10,011 nt of DNA from positions 1-10,011 of the forward strand of contig JAVBPA010000118.1 in assembly GCA_031549925.1 (NCBI GenBank), in the 5' to 3' direction. Source of the DNA: JAVBPA01 sp031549925. Its GTDB lineage: Bacteria; Bacillota; Clostridia; Oscillospirales; CAG-272. A program made the translations under genes and the position numbers. Every line of letters begins with the position of its first letter. Position 1 is the first letter of the stretch. Shown here in pieces: positions 1 to 6,019 of this stretch. The notes under the pieces are model-generated. The model was not told where the DNA came from. It searched no databases and saw only the letters and a program-made list of their open reading frames with translations.

Positions 1-383
1 GTATTGAGCAGTTCGTCAAGCCGTTCGTTGTTTACTTTGCGGCTGTCCATCAGCACAGGAAGAGTAATGTTTTCAACTACATTCAATACCGGAATCAGAT
101 TGTAAAACTGATAAATCAAACCGACTTGTCTGCGGCGAAAAACGGCAAGCTGCTCTGGATTCTGTGCGTAGACATCGGTATTTTCCACATAAACCTTGCC
201 GGAAGTGGGGGTATCAACACCGCCGAGAATGTGCAGCAGGGTCGATTTTCCCGAACCACTCGGACCAATGACGGCAACAAATTCTCCTTTATTGACCGAA
301 AATAAAACATTGTCAAGCGCTTTGACAAGCCCCTCATCTTTTCCATAGTTTTTACATAAGTGTTCTACTCTTAGTATTTCCAT
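1..383 (-). CDS. ABC transporter ATP-binding protein, MacB/BceA-like (3' end outside window)
   Basis: This is the cytoplasmic ATPase subunit of an ABC transporter; the first 127 residues are visible and the gene continues past position 1. Walker A is GPSGSGKST at residues 40-48. The Q-loop lies around Gln92 in YQFYNLIP, followed by NVVENITLPV, a pattern typical of the MacB/LolD/BceA group that pairs with FtsX-like permeases. The signature motif, Walker B and H-loop would lie outside the window. The ATG at 383 has a GGAGG ribosome binding site (396-392) 8 nt upstream. It lies downstream of a response regulator and kinase on the same strand, separated by a terminator and a candidate regulated promoter, so it is probably the target operon of that two-component system. 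A permease gene is expected next but is not visible. Family assignment is firm; the substrate (peptide antibiotic, macrolide or lipoprotein) is unknown. Confidence 0.93.
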   Translation of the reverse strand, partial: MEILRVEHLCKNYGKDEGLVKALDNVLFSVNKGEFVAVIGPSGSGKSTLLHILGGVDTPTSGKVYVENTDVYAQNPEQLAVFRRRQVGLIYQFYNLIPVLNVVENITLPVLMDSRKVNNERLDELLN

Positions 384-412
384 ACATCATACCTCCATTT
401 CTGTTTGTTTCC

Positions 413-441
413 ATTATAACAGACAGCAATGACAATCCGGT
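413..441 (-). promoter_or_regulatory. Candidate extended -10 promoter for the ABC transporter gene
   Basis: On the minus strand a perfect TATAAT (418-413) is preceded by TG plus one base (421-420), giving an extended -10. At 17-bp spacing the -35 hexamer is ACCGGA (441-436), a poor match to TTGACA. A good -10 with a poor -35 suits an activator-dependent promoter. Transcription would start near 406, leaving a leader of about 22 nt that carries the GGAGG site. This is read from sequence only. Confidence 0.6.
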
Positions 442-466
442 GACTCTTAAATGATTAAAACGTCAC
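440..466. promoter_or_regulatory. GTGAC/GTCAC inverted repeat, candidate response-regulator operator
   Basis: GTGAC at 440-444 and GTCAC at 462-466 form a perfect 5-bp dyad with a 17-bp AT-rich spacer, so the half-sites are 22 bp apart (about two helical turns). The proximal half-site touches the weak -35 hexamer of the ABC transporter promoter, as expected for an activator contacting RNA polymerase. The adjacent OmpR-type regulator is the obvious candidate binder; this is inference from position and symmetry. Confidence 0.45.
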
Positions 467-496
467 AATATACTCAAAACCGAAAAAATCAGAAAT

Positions 497-526
497 AAAA
501 AATTCTGATCGATATTGAGGATCAGA
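497..526 (-). terminator. Intrinsic terminator after the kinase gene
   Basis: Just after the kinase stop, the minus strand folds into a 7-bp perfect stem (TCTGATC at 526-520 with GATCAGA at 510-504) around a 9-nt loop, followed by a T-rich run at 503-497. It should separate the regulator-kinase transcript from the ABC transporter transcript. Confidence 0.75.
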
Positions 527-528
527 TT

Positions 529-1536
529 TCACACGACATAATGATAATATTTGACCGTAAAGCAAGCGCCGCCGCTCTCATTGTTGGACGCTTTGATAAC
601 AGCGTTTTGCGAGGAAAGGATCATACGGCTGAGAGCAAGTCCAATTCCGAAATTGTTATCCCTGTTATTGTTCCGTTGGTAAAACCGCTCAAAAATATGC
701 GGTAAATCTGCGGAATTAATACCGCAACCGTTATCGGTCAAAATAATCTCGGTAAAAATGGTATTTTCCGTAAACGATACTTCGATTTTACCGCCGTTAT
801 CAGTATGCTCTATACTGTTTTTAATTATATTACCGAACGCTTCGGCTGACCATTTCAAATCGCCGGTAAACCGCACATTCGGATCCCCTTTAATTTGCAA
901 GGAGATATTTCGCAACTCAAGAAGGATTAACAAAGGTTTCACCGCTTCAGTTAACATTTCAAATACTTGCACTGGTTCCTGTTTAAAAATAGCTGTACCA
1001 GCATCGATTTTTGAAATTTTAAGCAAACTCGTGAGCAGCCATTCGATACGCGAAAGCAAAACTTCGGCTTCCCGGCACAACTCTGTCCGATTAGTTTTAT
1101 CCAAATCAGAATTGTTTAGAAATGTGATAATTATATTTACCGAAGTCAGCGGTGTTCGCAATTGATGGGCAATATCTGCCATTGAATTGGCAAGGTAAAT
1201 CTTATCATTTGTAAGTGATTCGGAATGTTCCTTTAGTCTCATCGTCATTTTTTGAATCTCACTTTGGAGAATAGACAGTTCTCCCTCGTCACAATGAATT
1301 ATTTCGAGAAATTCCCTGCCGTGCAATACAAGATCAATTTGTTCGGAAAGCTGTGCGATTTTTTTATAACGTTTTAATGTATAAACGAAAAACGCCGAAC
1401 AAAGTCCGGCGCATAAAAAACTTGTTAAAATTCCAGCAACCAAATTTAAAACGAAACCCGCGATAATCACAATGACGCAAAAAACAGCAATAACAATGAA
1501 AAAGAATTTGTTTTCCTTGCTTCTGAAGAATGCCAT
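529..1536 (-). CDS. Two-TM sensor histidine kinase, intramembrane-sensing type
   Basis: A membrane histidine kinase of 335 aa that should autophosphorylate and pass phosphate to the adjacent regulator. Residues about 11-32 and 33-54 form two hydrophobic helices with almost no extracytoplasmic loop, so there is no periplasmic sensor domain. The H-box is ADIAHQLRTPLTS with phospho-acceptor His124. The N-box is NIIKNSIEH around Asn240, the G1 box is DNGCG at 268-272, the F-box is IFERFYQR, and the G2 box is GIGLAL at 297-302. All core kinase motifs are intact. The ATG at 1536 is chosen because it follows the regulator stop by one base and has GGGTGA just upstream; an upstream in-frame start at 1560 would overlap the regulator. 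Kinases of this architecture (BceS-like) commonly sense through a partner ABC transporter, which fits the ATPase gene downstream. Confidence 0.93.
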   Translation of the reverse strand: MAFFRSKENKFFFIVIAVFCVIVIIAGFVLNLVAGILTSFLCAGLCSAFFVYTLKRYKKIAQLSEQIDLVLHGREFLEIIHCDEGELSILQSEIQKMTMRLKEHSESLTNDKIYLANSMADIAHQLRTPLTSVNIIITFLNNSDLDKTNRTELCREAEVLLSRIEWLLTSLLKISKIDAGTAIFKQEPVQVFEMLTEAVKPLLILLELRNISLQIKGDPNVRFTGDLKWSAEAFGNIIKNSIEHTDNGGKIEVSFTENTIFTEIILTDNGCGINSADLPHIFERFYQRNNNRDNNFGIGLALSRMILSSQNAVIKASNNESGGACFTVKYYHYVV

Positions 1537-1537
1537 A

Positions 1538-2209
1538 TTATTCACCCATCTTATAGCCAAGACCTCGCACCGTTTTGATGAAAGACGGATTTTGAGGGTC
1601 GTTCTCTATTTTTTCCCGAATTCTTTTGATATAAACAGTCAGCGTATTGTCGTTGACAAATTCCCCGGCGATGTCCCAAATCTCAGAAAGGAGCTTGTCC
1701 CGCGTCAAAACAATACCGCGGTTGCTTACAAATACAAGCAGAAGTTTATACTCAAGAGCCGATAAAAACAATTCTTCTTCGTTTTTATAAACTGTTCCCC
1801 GAATCAAGTCGATTTTCAAATCACCGAGTTGTATAACCGATTCTGCTTTGCCGTTCCGTCTCAAAACATTTTTAATTCTCGATAACAACTCCATGGGTCG
1901 GAAAGGTTTGGTAATATAATCGTCCGCGCCTAAGTCAAAACCGGTCACCACGCTGTTTTCATCATCGGAAGCAGTCAAAAAAATAACAGAAATATCTCCG
2001 ATACGCTTGGCAGCCGTGCATACAGCATAGCCATTTCCGTCGGGAAGAGAGATGTCAAGCAGAATCAAGTCGAATTTTTCATTTTCGAGTTTATCGATTG
2101 CGGTTTTTTGATTGTTTGCGGATACAGCTCCATAACCTTCCTTATTCAATAAAAGGCACAGATTTTTATTGATATTCAAATCGTCTTCGACTACTAATAT
2201 TTTGTACAT
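1538..2209 (-). CDS. OmpR/PhoB-family response regulator
   Basis: A 223-aa DNA-binding response regulator. The receiver domain (about 1-115) has the acidic pair Asp9/Asp10, phospho-acceptor Asp52 in LILLDISLPDG, Thr79 and Lys101 in the KPF motif. The C-terminal winged helix (about 125-223) ends in the usual TVYIKRIREKIE...IKTVRGLGYKM pattern. The ATG at 2209 has TGAGG about 7 nt upstream. The stop is separated by a single base from the kinase start, so the pair is almost certainly co-transcribed and translationally coupled. It probably activates the ABC transporter gene through the dyad at 440-466. Two more dyads lie in its own upstream region and may reflect autoregulation. Length and motifs are normal for the family. 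Confidence 0.95.
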   Translation of the reverse strand: MYKILVVEDDLNINKNLCLLLNKEGYGAVSANNQKTAIDKLENEKFDLILLDISLPDGNGYAVCTAAKRIGDISVIFLTASDDENSVVTGFDLGADDYITKPFRPMELLSRIKNVLRRNGKAESVIQLGDLKIDLIRGTVYKNEEELFLSALEYKLLLVFVSNRGIVLTRDKLLSEIWDIAGEFVNDNTLTVYIKRIREKIENDPQNPSFIKTVRGLGYKMGE

Positions 2210-2231
2210 AGAAAAACCTCATTATCATACC

Positions 2232-2258
2232 TTGTCTTCCGTTATTAGAAAAAGACAA
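2232..2258. repeat. Inverted repeat TTGTCTT/AAGACAA upstream of the response regulator
   Basis: Perfect 7-bp arms at 2232-2238 and 2252-2258 with a 13-bp spacer. Neither strand has a U-run right after the repeat, so it does not look like a terminator. It sits about 25-50 bp upstream of the regulator start, where an operator or leader hairpin would be. Confidence 0.5.
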
Positions 2259-2263
2259 AAATT

Positions 2264-2282
2264 TATCAATCGCCGATTGATA
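2264..2282. promoter_or_regulatory. 19-bp palindrome TATCAATC-gcc-GATTGATA, operator candidate
   Basis: Perfect 8-bp arms around a 3-bp centre. On the minus strand the end of the palindrome provides TTGATA, which with a 16-bp spacer precedes TAATAA, a weak candidate -35/-10 pair for the regulator-kinase operon. A repressor or the regulator itself could bind here. Function is inferred only from symmetry and position. Confidence 0.4.
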
Positions 2283-2454
2283 TTGAATTCGGGCGATTTG
2301 TTATATAAATTTCGTAGGGAATGAATTTTATGAAACACTGGCTGCTATCGGCAATATAAATAAAACCGCATTTCCAAAAGGTTATTCAAATGAGGAAAAG
2401 CTTGTTTATAATAAAAATAAAACTTATGATACAAGTATACAATTTTTCTCTCAT

Positions 2455-2841
2455 TTAACGATTTTCTTTTGGGAAACTGCGAAAGTTTAAAATATTTCCG
2501 TCAACATCACGAAACTGAAACGATCGAGCTCCCCATGGATGTGTGGTCGGTTCATTCAGCATCTCAACGCCGAGTGCAAGCAGACGTTTATATTCCGCAT
2601 CCACATTTTCCACATTAAATCCGACGATCATGTTGTTCGATCCGCCCGCCGATATGTAGTGAAAAGTCGGATTTTCCTCCGCGATGTCAACATGGTCGAA
2701 AACAAAAGTCAATCCTTCTATGGATAAACCGGAATGAATTTCATCGCCCTCGGCTTTTACACCGAAAAGATTTTCATAAAATGTACGCAAGCGTAAAACA
2801 TCGCTTGTGATAAAACAGATATCGGTAAATTTATGTTTCAT
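2455..2841 (-). CDS. VOC superfamily (glyoxalase/bleomycin resistance fold) protein
   Basis: A 128-aa single-module VOC protein. The N-terminal beta-alpha-beta unit includes DVLRLRTFYENLFGV (14-28) and the C-terminal unit ends in FQFRDVDGNILNFRSF (108-123), the standard DPDGN-hEh closing motif. The usual metal-ligand glutamate after DGNIL is Asn119, and no histidine occurs at the usual N-terminal ligand position (FTDICFIT). It may therefore act as a ligand-binding or sequestration protein instead of a metal enzyme such as glyoxalase I. Its ATG overlaps the stop of the DUF3795 gene in an ATGA junction, so translation is coupled, and it is the last gene of the four-gene operon. Substrate is unknown. 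No convincing terminator was found right after it. Confidence 0.88.
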   Translation of the reverse strand: MKHKFTDICFITSDVLRLRTFYENLFGVKAEGDEIHSGLSIEGLTFVFDHVDIAEENPTFHYISAGGSNNMIVGFNVENVDAEYKRLLALGVEMLNEPTTHPWGARSFQFRDVDGNILNFRSFPKENR

Positions 2842-3239
2842 TTTATTTTTCCTTCTTTTAACTGTTTTAACGATAACAAAAAATCCATTGCCTTTTTATG
2901 GTGTTCTAGTTCACCCACAAATTCCATATAGTATTCACATGGAAAATCACCGCAATAACCGCAATGTTCGATTTGCTTTTCGGTACAGCAAATACGAAAA
3001 TCACGGTTCGGGTGGCAGCCGCATTTGAAAAAACAATCATCTGTATTGTTCCAGCAGCCTTTACACAATGGGTTTTTCTTTATCACTGCTTCAGCACCTT
3101 CGTTTTCTCCAATCCATCCTTGACTTTTGTACCAATCGATTAAACTCTCCGCCGCTTTCAAATCTTGCTCCATAGTAACTTTATACGAACCGCATTCGGC
3201 ACAATCAATACCGCAAGCTGCAAGCTTGATTTTATCCAT
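2838..3239 (-). CDS. Cysteine-rich DUF3795 family protein
   Basis: A 133-aa cytoplasmic protein with 13 cysteines, arranged as CGIDCAEC (9-16), CKGC (59-62), CFFKCGC (69-75), CC (84-85), CGYC (93-96) and C101. This is the pattern of DUF3795, a widespread Clostridia and archaeal family assumed to bind zinc or an iron-sulfur cluster; its function is not known. The C-terminal 30 residues look helical. The ATG at 3239 is chosen, with GAAAG 7 nt upstream; a GTG two codons earlier (3245) is possible. It starts 11 nt after the YdeI-family gene and overlaps the VOC gene by 4 nt. Family call is firm, biochemical role is not. Confidence 0.88.
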   Translation of the reverse strand: MDKIKLAACGIDCAECGSYKVTMEQDLKAAESLIDWYKSQGWIGENEGAEAVIKKNPLCKGCWNNTDDCFFKCGCHPNRDFRICCTEKQIEHCGYCGDFPCEYYMEFVGELEHHKKAMDFLLSLKQLKEGKIK

Positions 3240-3250
3240 AATCACACTTT

Positions 3251-3820
3251 CTACATCGGTTTCAAATTCATATTAAGCCGTTCAACTATTCTATCAAAAT
3301 CCCGTTCCCGTGCTTCTTCAGTTTTGAACGAAAGGTATCGCATCATATAAATACGCTGGACTGAAAGAGACATATTGCAAAAATTTTCAAATGCAGGTGA
3401 AAATCCTGAAAGCTTAGCAACAAACGATTCTTTTTGTTCGTCGGTCGCAGATTCGTTCTTCGGCGTGTCCCATTTGCCATTTTTTTGAGCGGTTTCCACG
3501 GCGTTTTCGCCCAATTCAGTCATTATCCCTTTTTTCCGCAATAATTCAATGATTTTCTTATTCTTTTCCGACCAAACGCTTTTAACACGGCGTTTCGCGA
3601 AATACTTTTGATATTTTGTATCGTCAACATTTTTCATTTGACCGTCTATCCAGCCGAAACACAATGCTTCTTCAAGCGCATCATTCGAAGATAGTGTAAT
3701 GAAAGCTTTTGTTTTGCCGAAAACTAACCATACACCGTCACTTGTTTCGGAGTTTTCTTTAAGCCATGCGCGGAATTCTACGCGTGTTGGAAACACTAAT
3801 TCTGGTACATCCGCTCTCAT
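3251..3820 (-). CDS. YdeI/OmpD-associated (OmdA) family protein
   Basis: A 189-aa soluble protein. It starts with VPELVFPTRVEFRAWLKENS and then has SDGVWLVFGKT and the hallmark ALEEALCFGWIDGQ, followed by KYFAKRRVKSVWSEKN. The C-terminal part is helical (SLSVQRIYMMRYLSFKTEEARERDFDRIV). This order matches the YdeI/OmpD-associated family, which Pfam describes as bacteriocin-protection related. In Firmicutes the function is unproven. The ATG at 3820 is used because it follows the stop of the GNAT fusion gene by one base and is served by GGAGG about 13 nt upstream inside that gene. A TTG at 3832 would leave no room for the Shine-Dalgarno site. It is the second gene of the operon. Confidence 0.88.
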   Translation of the reverse strand: MRADVPELVFPTRVEFRAWLKENSETSDGVWLVFGKTKAFITLSSNDALEEALCFGWIDGQMKNVDDTKYQKYFAKRRVKSVWSEKNKKIIELLRKKGIMTELGENAVETAQKNGKWDTPKNESATDEQKESFVAKLSGFSPAFENFCNMSLSVQRIYMMRYLSFKTEEARERDFDRIVERLNMNLKPM

Positions 3821-3821
3821 T

Positions 3822-4700
3822 TCAATTTTCAATCCTCCGAATCATTAAACCGCTCATATATTCCGAATCGTTATGAGTTTGCAAAGCAATCAATTTTTCA
3901 TTTTCGGTACAGCCAATCAGCAGTTTGATTTCAGAATCTTTTTTTAGCACATCGACCGTGCAAATAACGGCATCGCAAACCTTTCGCTCGTCGCTGCCAA
4001 ACCAAACATCAATTCCTCCGCCATCGGGCGAAGTTGTTTCTTTCAAGTATCCATAATCAAGTGGGTAAACGAAATCGAAGCGAGGATGTTTACTTCCTTT
4101 CGGATGGTCGATAAAAACCTCTGAATCTGCGATAAGTTTATCTATTTTTACCCAAAAGTTTCCGAATTGCTGCTTTTTGTAATATTCCTCTGCAAGAATG
4201 GCATATTCAACCCGATCAATCCACTCCTTATCTTTCCGCGCCCAAAACGCTTTGATATGTAATGCTTCCCTTCGCATACCGTTTCGCTCCATTACCCTGT
4301 ATGAGCCGTAATTGACGGCAGCACATGGCGCGGTTATGCGGCGCAGCCTCAAATCCTCGAAACCGTAGCGGATAAGCTCCGCACCAAGTTCTGTTCCGTA
4401 GCCATGTTTCCAATGGTTCATATGAAGAATCCAACCGAGCTCTCCGGTTTCGTTTGCATCATTCGGATAGATACCGCAACTCCCGATTACCGCATTGGTT
4501 TTCTTGAGAACCACGGCAAAATCCTTGCATGGATTACTCTGTAAAAGCCAATTCAGCGTTTGTTTTTCCGTATTCGGTCCGAACGACATATAGCGCGTGT
4601 TTTCAGGATTTCCGCACCATGATTGGAACGCTTCAAGGTCGTCCGTCGTGGGTTTTCGTAATATCAGGCGTTCTGTTGTAAGCGTTTCTTTATATTCCAT
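3822..4700 (-). CDS. GNAT acetyltransferase fused to an inorganic-pyrophosphatase-like domain
   Basis: A 292-aa two-domain protein. Residues about 6-175 are a RimJ/RimL-type GNAT domain, with TERLILRKPTTDD, acetyl-CoA loop WKHGYGTE (97-104) and the NYGSYRVMERNGM alpha4 region; it should transfer an acetyl group to an amine on an unknown substrate. Residues about 182-280 resemble family I inorganic pyrophosphatase: IDHPKGSKHPRFDF, YPLDYGY (212-218) and DGGGIDVW (226-233). The classical metal motif D-x-D-P-x-D is changed to D-G-G-G-I-D, losing the middle aspartate and proline, so normal pyrophosphate hydrolysis is doubtful. The ATG at 4700 has GAGGAA 6 nt upstream; an in-frame ATG at 4721 lacks a good site. 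It leads a four-gene operon. The reading frame is continuous across both domains. Confidence 0.85.
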   Translation of the reverse strand: MEYKETLTTERLILRKPTTDDLEAFQSWCGNPENTRYMSFGPNTEKQTLNWLLQSNPCKDFAVVLKKTNAVIGSCGIYPNDANETGELGWILHMNHWKHGYGTELGAELIRYGFEDLRLRRITAPCAAVNYGSYRVMERNGMRREALHIKAFWARKDKEWIDRVEYAILAEEYYKKQQFGNFWVKIDKLIADSEVFIDHPKGSKHPRFDFVYPLDYGYLKETTSPDGGGIDVWFGSDERKVCDAVICTVDVLKKDSEIKLLIGCTENEKLIALQTHNDSEYMSGLMIRRIEN

Positions 4701-4792
4701 TGGTTCTTCCTCATTTTTCATTTTTATTTTTTCAAATGATATTTTTACTATATTTTAAGTTAATTAGTCCGGCAGCATATTATTCTTTATGG

Positions 4793-4820
4793 AAAAATAA
4801 AAAATGTAACGGCGAACATT
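4793..4820 (-). terminator. Probable intrinsic terminator after the small membrane-protein gene
   Basis: On the minus strand, AATGT (4820-4816) and ACATT (4807-4803) form a 5-bp stem with an 8-nt loop, followed by a T-rich tract down to 4793. It begins 15 nt after the stop codon. The stem is short and AT-rich, so it is weak. It suggests that the GNAT fusion operon has its own promoter in 4701-4792, though no clear -35/-10 pair was identified there. Confidence 0.45.
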
Positions 4821-4834
4821 GCTTATAATAGATG

Positions 4835-5038
4835 TTATTTCATATTTCTTTTATCAGAAAAATAGAAATAGATTTCTCTGATACCCAATCCCAACCAAAA
4901 TATGGAGAAAACATAACAAAGCAAAACAAAAGTTTGAGGATTACCTGTTATTACAAGGTGCAATTGATAACCCGACATAAAAAAGAATATTATTGCAAAA
5001 ACCCAATGTGACCAGCCATACTTGTAACTATGTTTCAT
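4835..5038 (-). CDS. Small two-TM membrane protein of unknown function
   Basis: A 67-aa protein with a short basic N-terminus (MKHSYKYGWSH), a hydrophobic segment at about 12-31, a short polar turn around ITGNPQ, a second hydrophobic segment at about 36-55 and a charged tail ending SDKRNMK. It is most likely an inner-membrane hairpin. The ATG at 5038 is preferred, with GGAG 9 nt upstream; a GTG at 5068 lacks a ribosome binding site. It lies 53 nt after the DUF1653 gene on the same strand and is followed by a probable terminator. I do not recognise the family. Confidence 0.65.
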   Translation of the reverse strand: MKHSYKYGWSHWVFAIIFFFMSGYQLHLVITGNPQTFVLLCYVFSIFWLGLGIREIYFYFSDKRNMK

Positions 5039-5091
5039 GTTTCGAAACTCCGATAAAATTATTTTCACACATTAACCACTATAAAAATTGT

Positions 5092-5502
5092 TTAACTACC
5101 ATTAACCTCTTGCATTTCTTTCTTTATCAGCTCCAGAGCTATATAAAACGCTTCGATCCTCCGTTTTGTCAGTGTATGCTGCGGAGTTCCCTCGCGTAGT
5201 TTCAGCAATGCTTTTTCACATTTGTTTTTGGTAGATTCTATAGAACGGAAAGCTTCATTTAAATCATGTTGTTTATCAGACTCAATTTCATCGCCGATAT
5301 ATTCAAACCGCTTAACTGTCTTGCCATTTATCTCGATTAGATTTTCCCACATGGAAAGAGGACGCACCCAAGTTCCGCGCAAACCATACAGTGCTTTATA
5401 AATGACCATATCTTCAAGGGTTTCGCTGTGCTTAGCAAAACCGACAACCTCATATTGATTGCCTTTATAGTGGCGGTATACGCCAAGCGGAATGGGGTTC
5501 AT
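5092..5502 (-). CDS. DUF1653 protein with helical C-terminal extension
   Basis: A 136-aa protein. Residues 6-70 match DUF1653: LGVYRHYKGNQYEVVGFAKH, then SETLEDMVIYKALYG, then GTWVRPLSMW and a closing KRFEYIG. Typical DUF1653 proteins are about 70-90 aa. Here a second segment (about 75-136) follows, predicted mostly helical and charged, with the stretch KLREGTPQHTLTKRRIEAF. I recall similar stretches as a separate unnamed Clostridia module, but this is from memory only. The ATG at 5502 has a strong AGGAGG 8 nt upstream. It sits 45 nt after the small gene at 5548-5751 and 53 nt before the two-TM gene. Function is unknown; DUF1653 is a small beta-rich domain with no established activity that I know of. 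Confidence 0.88.
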   Translation of the reverse strand: MNPIPLGVYRHYKGNQYEVVGFAKHSETLEDMVIYKALYGLRGTWVRPLSMWENLIEINGKTVKRFEYIGDEIESDKQHDLNEAFRSIESTKNKCEKALLKLREGTPQHTLTKRRIEAFYIALELIKKEMQEVNGS

Positions 5503-5547
5503 AAACTTGTCCTCCTGTACATCTTATACATTTTTTTATTTATATTT

Positions 5548-5751
5548 TTAATTCGAACCCAAAATCATATTTCGTATTTTATAAGAGATATCTGAATCAT
5601 TACAAAAACAATATGGCATAACCATGTTCTCCTTATCGTCAAATTCCGCGTGTATGGAAACACAAACAGAATTTTTAACATACACGGTAATATTGTTAAA
5701 ACTGTATATTTCAGTATATTTCGGAGAACGGAGTATTGCCCATACTTTCAA
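5548..5751 (-). CDS. Small hypothetical protein with TTG start
   Basis: A 67-aa reading frame starting MKVWAILRSPKYTEIY with alternating hydrophobic and polar residues (NNITVYVKNSVCVSIHAEF), suggesting beta-strands, followed by MPYCFCNDSD and a helical end. The start would be TTG at 5751, with AGG 7 nt upstream; no ATG occurs until far inside. There are no membrane segments. Same strand and close spacing to the DUF1653 gene favour a real gene, but length and weak start leave doubt. It could be the 3' remnant of a longer gene. No family recognised. Confidence 0.4.
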   Translation of the reverse strand: MKVWAILRSPKYTEIYSFNNITVYVKNSVCVSIHAEFDDKENMVMPYCFCNDSDISYKIRNMILGSN

Positions 5752-5904
5752 TTGATAACCTGACTTTTTTTACTTATTTACTTATCTAATTCGGAAAATC
5801 GATAATAAATTTGGGGTGTTTGGGTATAAACATAACTGCTATTTTTTTGAAAAGATTTAGTTTCCATATAACTTGAAAACAGAATTTTAACGACATATTA
5901 TGCT

Positions 5905-5932
5905 AAAAAACAAATTGGAACAGCATGTTTCC
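5905..5932 (-). terminator. Candidate terminator downstream of the methyltransferase
   Basis: The minus strand reads GGAAACA-TGC-TGTTCC (5932-5917), a stem with one bulged A, then AATTTG and six T residues (5910-5905). It lies about 90 nt after the methyltransferase stop. The small loop and bulge make it moderate at best. The rest of 5752-6019 holds no recognised gene. Confidence 0.4.
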
Positions 5933-6019
5933 GCTGATCTGAAATATGTTTGAGTCATACTGTTGATAATTCCATTAATTATATGCAAGAAAGAAAAATT
6001 TTTCAATACAGCATTGTGT

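Noticed and set aside
758..1165. Plus-strand 135-aa open frame
   Set aside because: Entirely antisense to the histidine kinase gene, whose catalytic motifs are clear; no independent evidence for coding.
5523..5545. TATAAG with an upstream AT-rich -35 as a promoter for the DUF1653 gene
   Set aside because: The implied start near 5516 would fall at the Shine-Dalgarno site itself; more likely the gene is transcribed from further upstream.
5778..5867. Minus-strand 29-codon frame starting METKSFQKNSSYVYTQ
   Set aside because: Protein-like wording but no ribosome binding site and too short to support; it may be a remnant.
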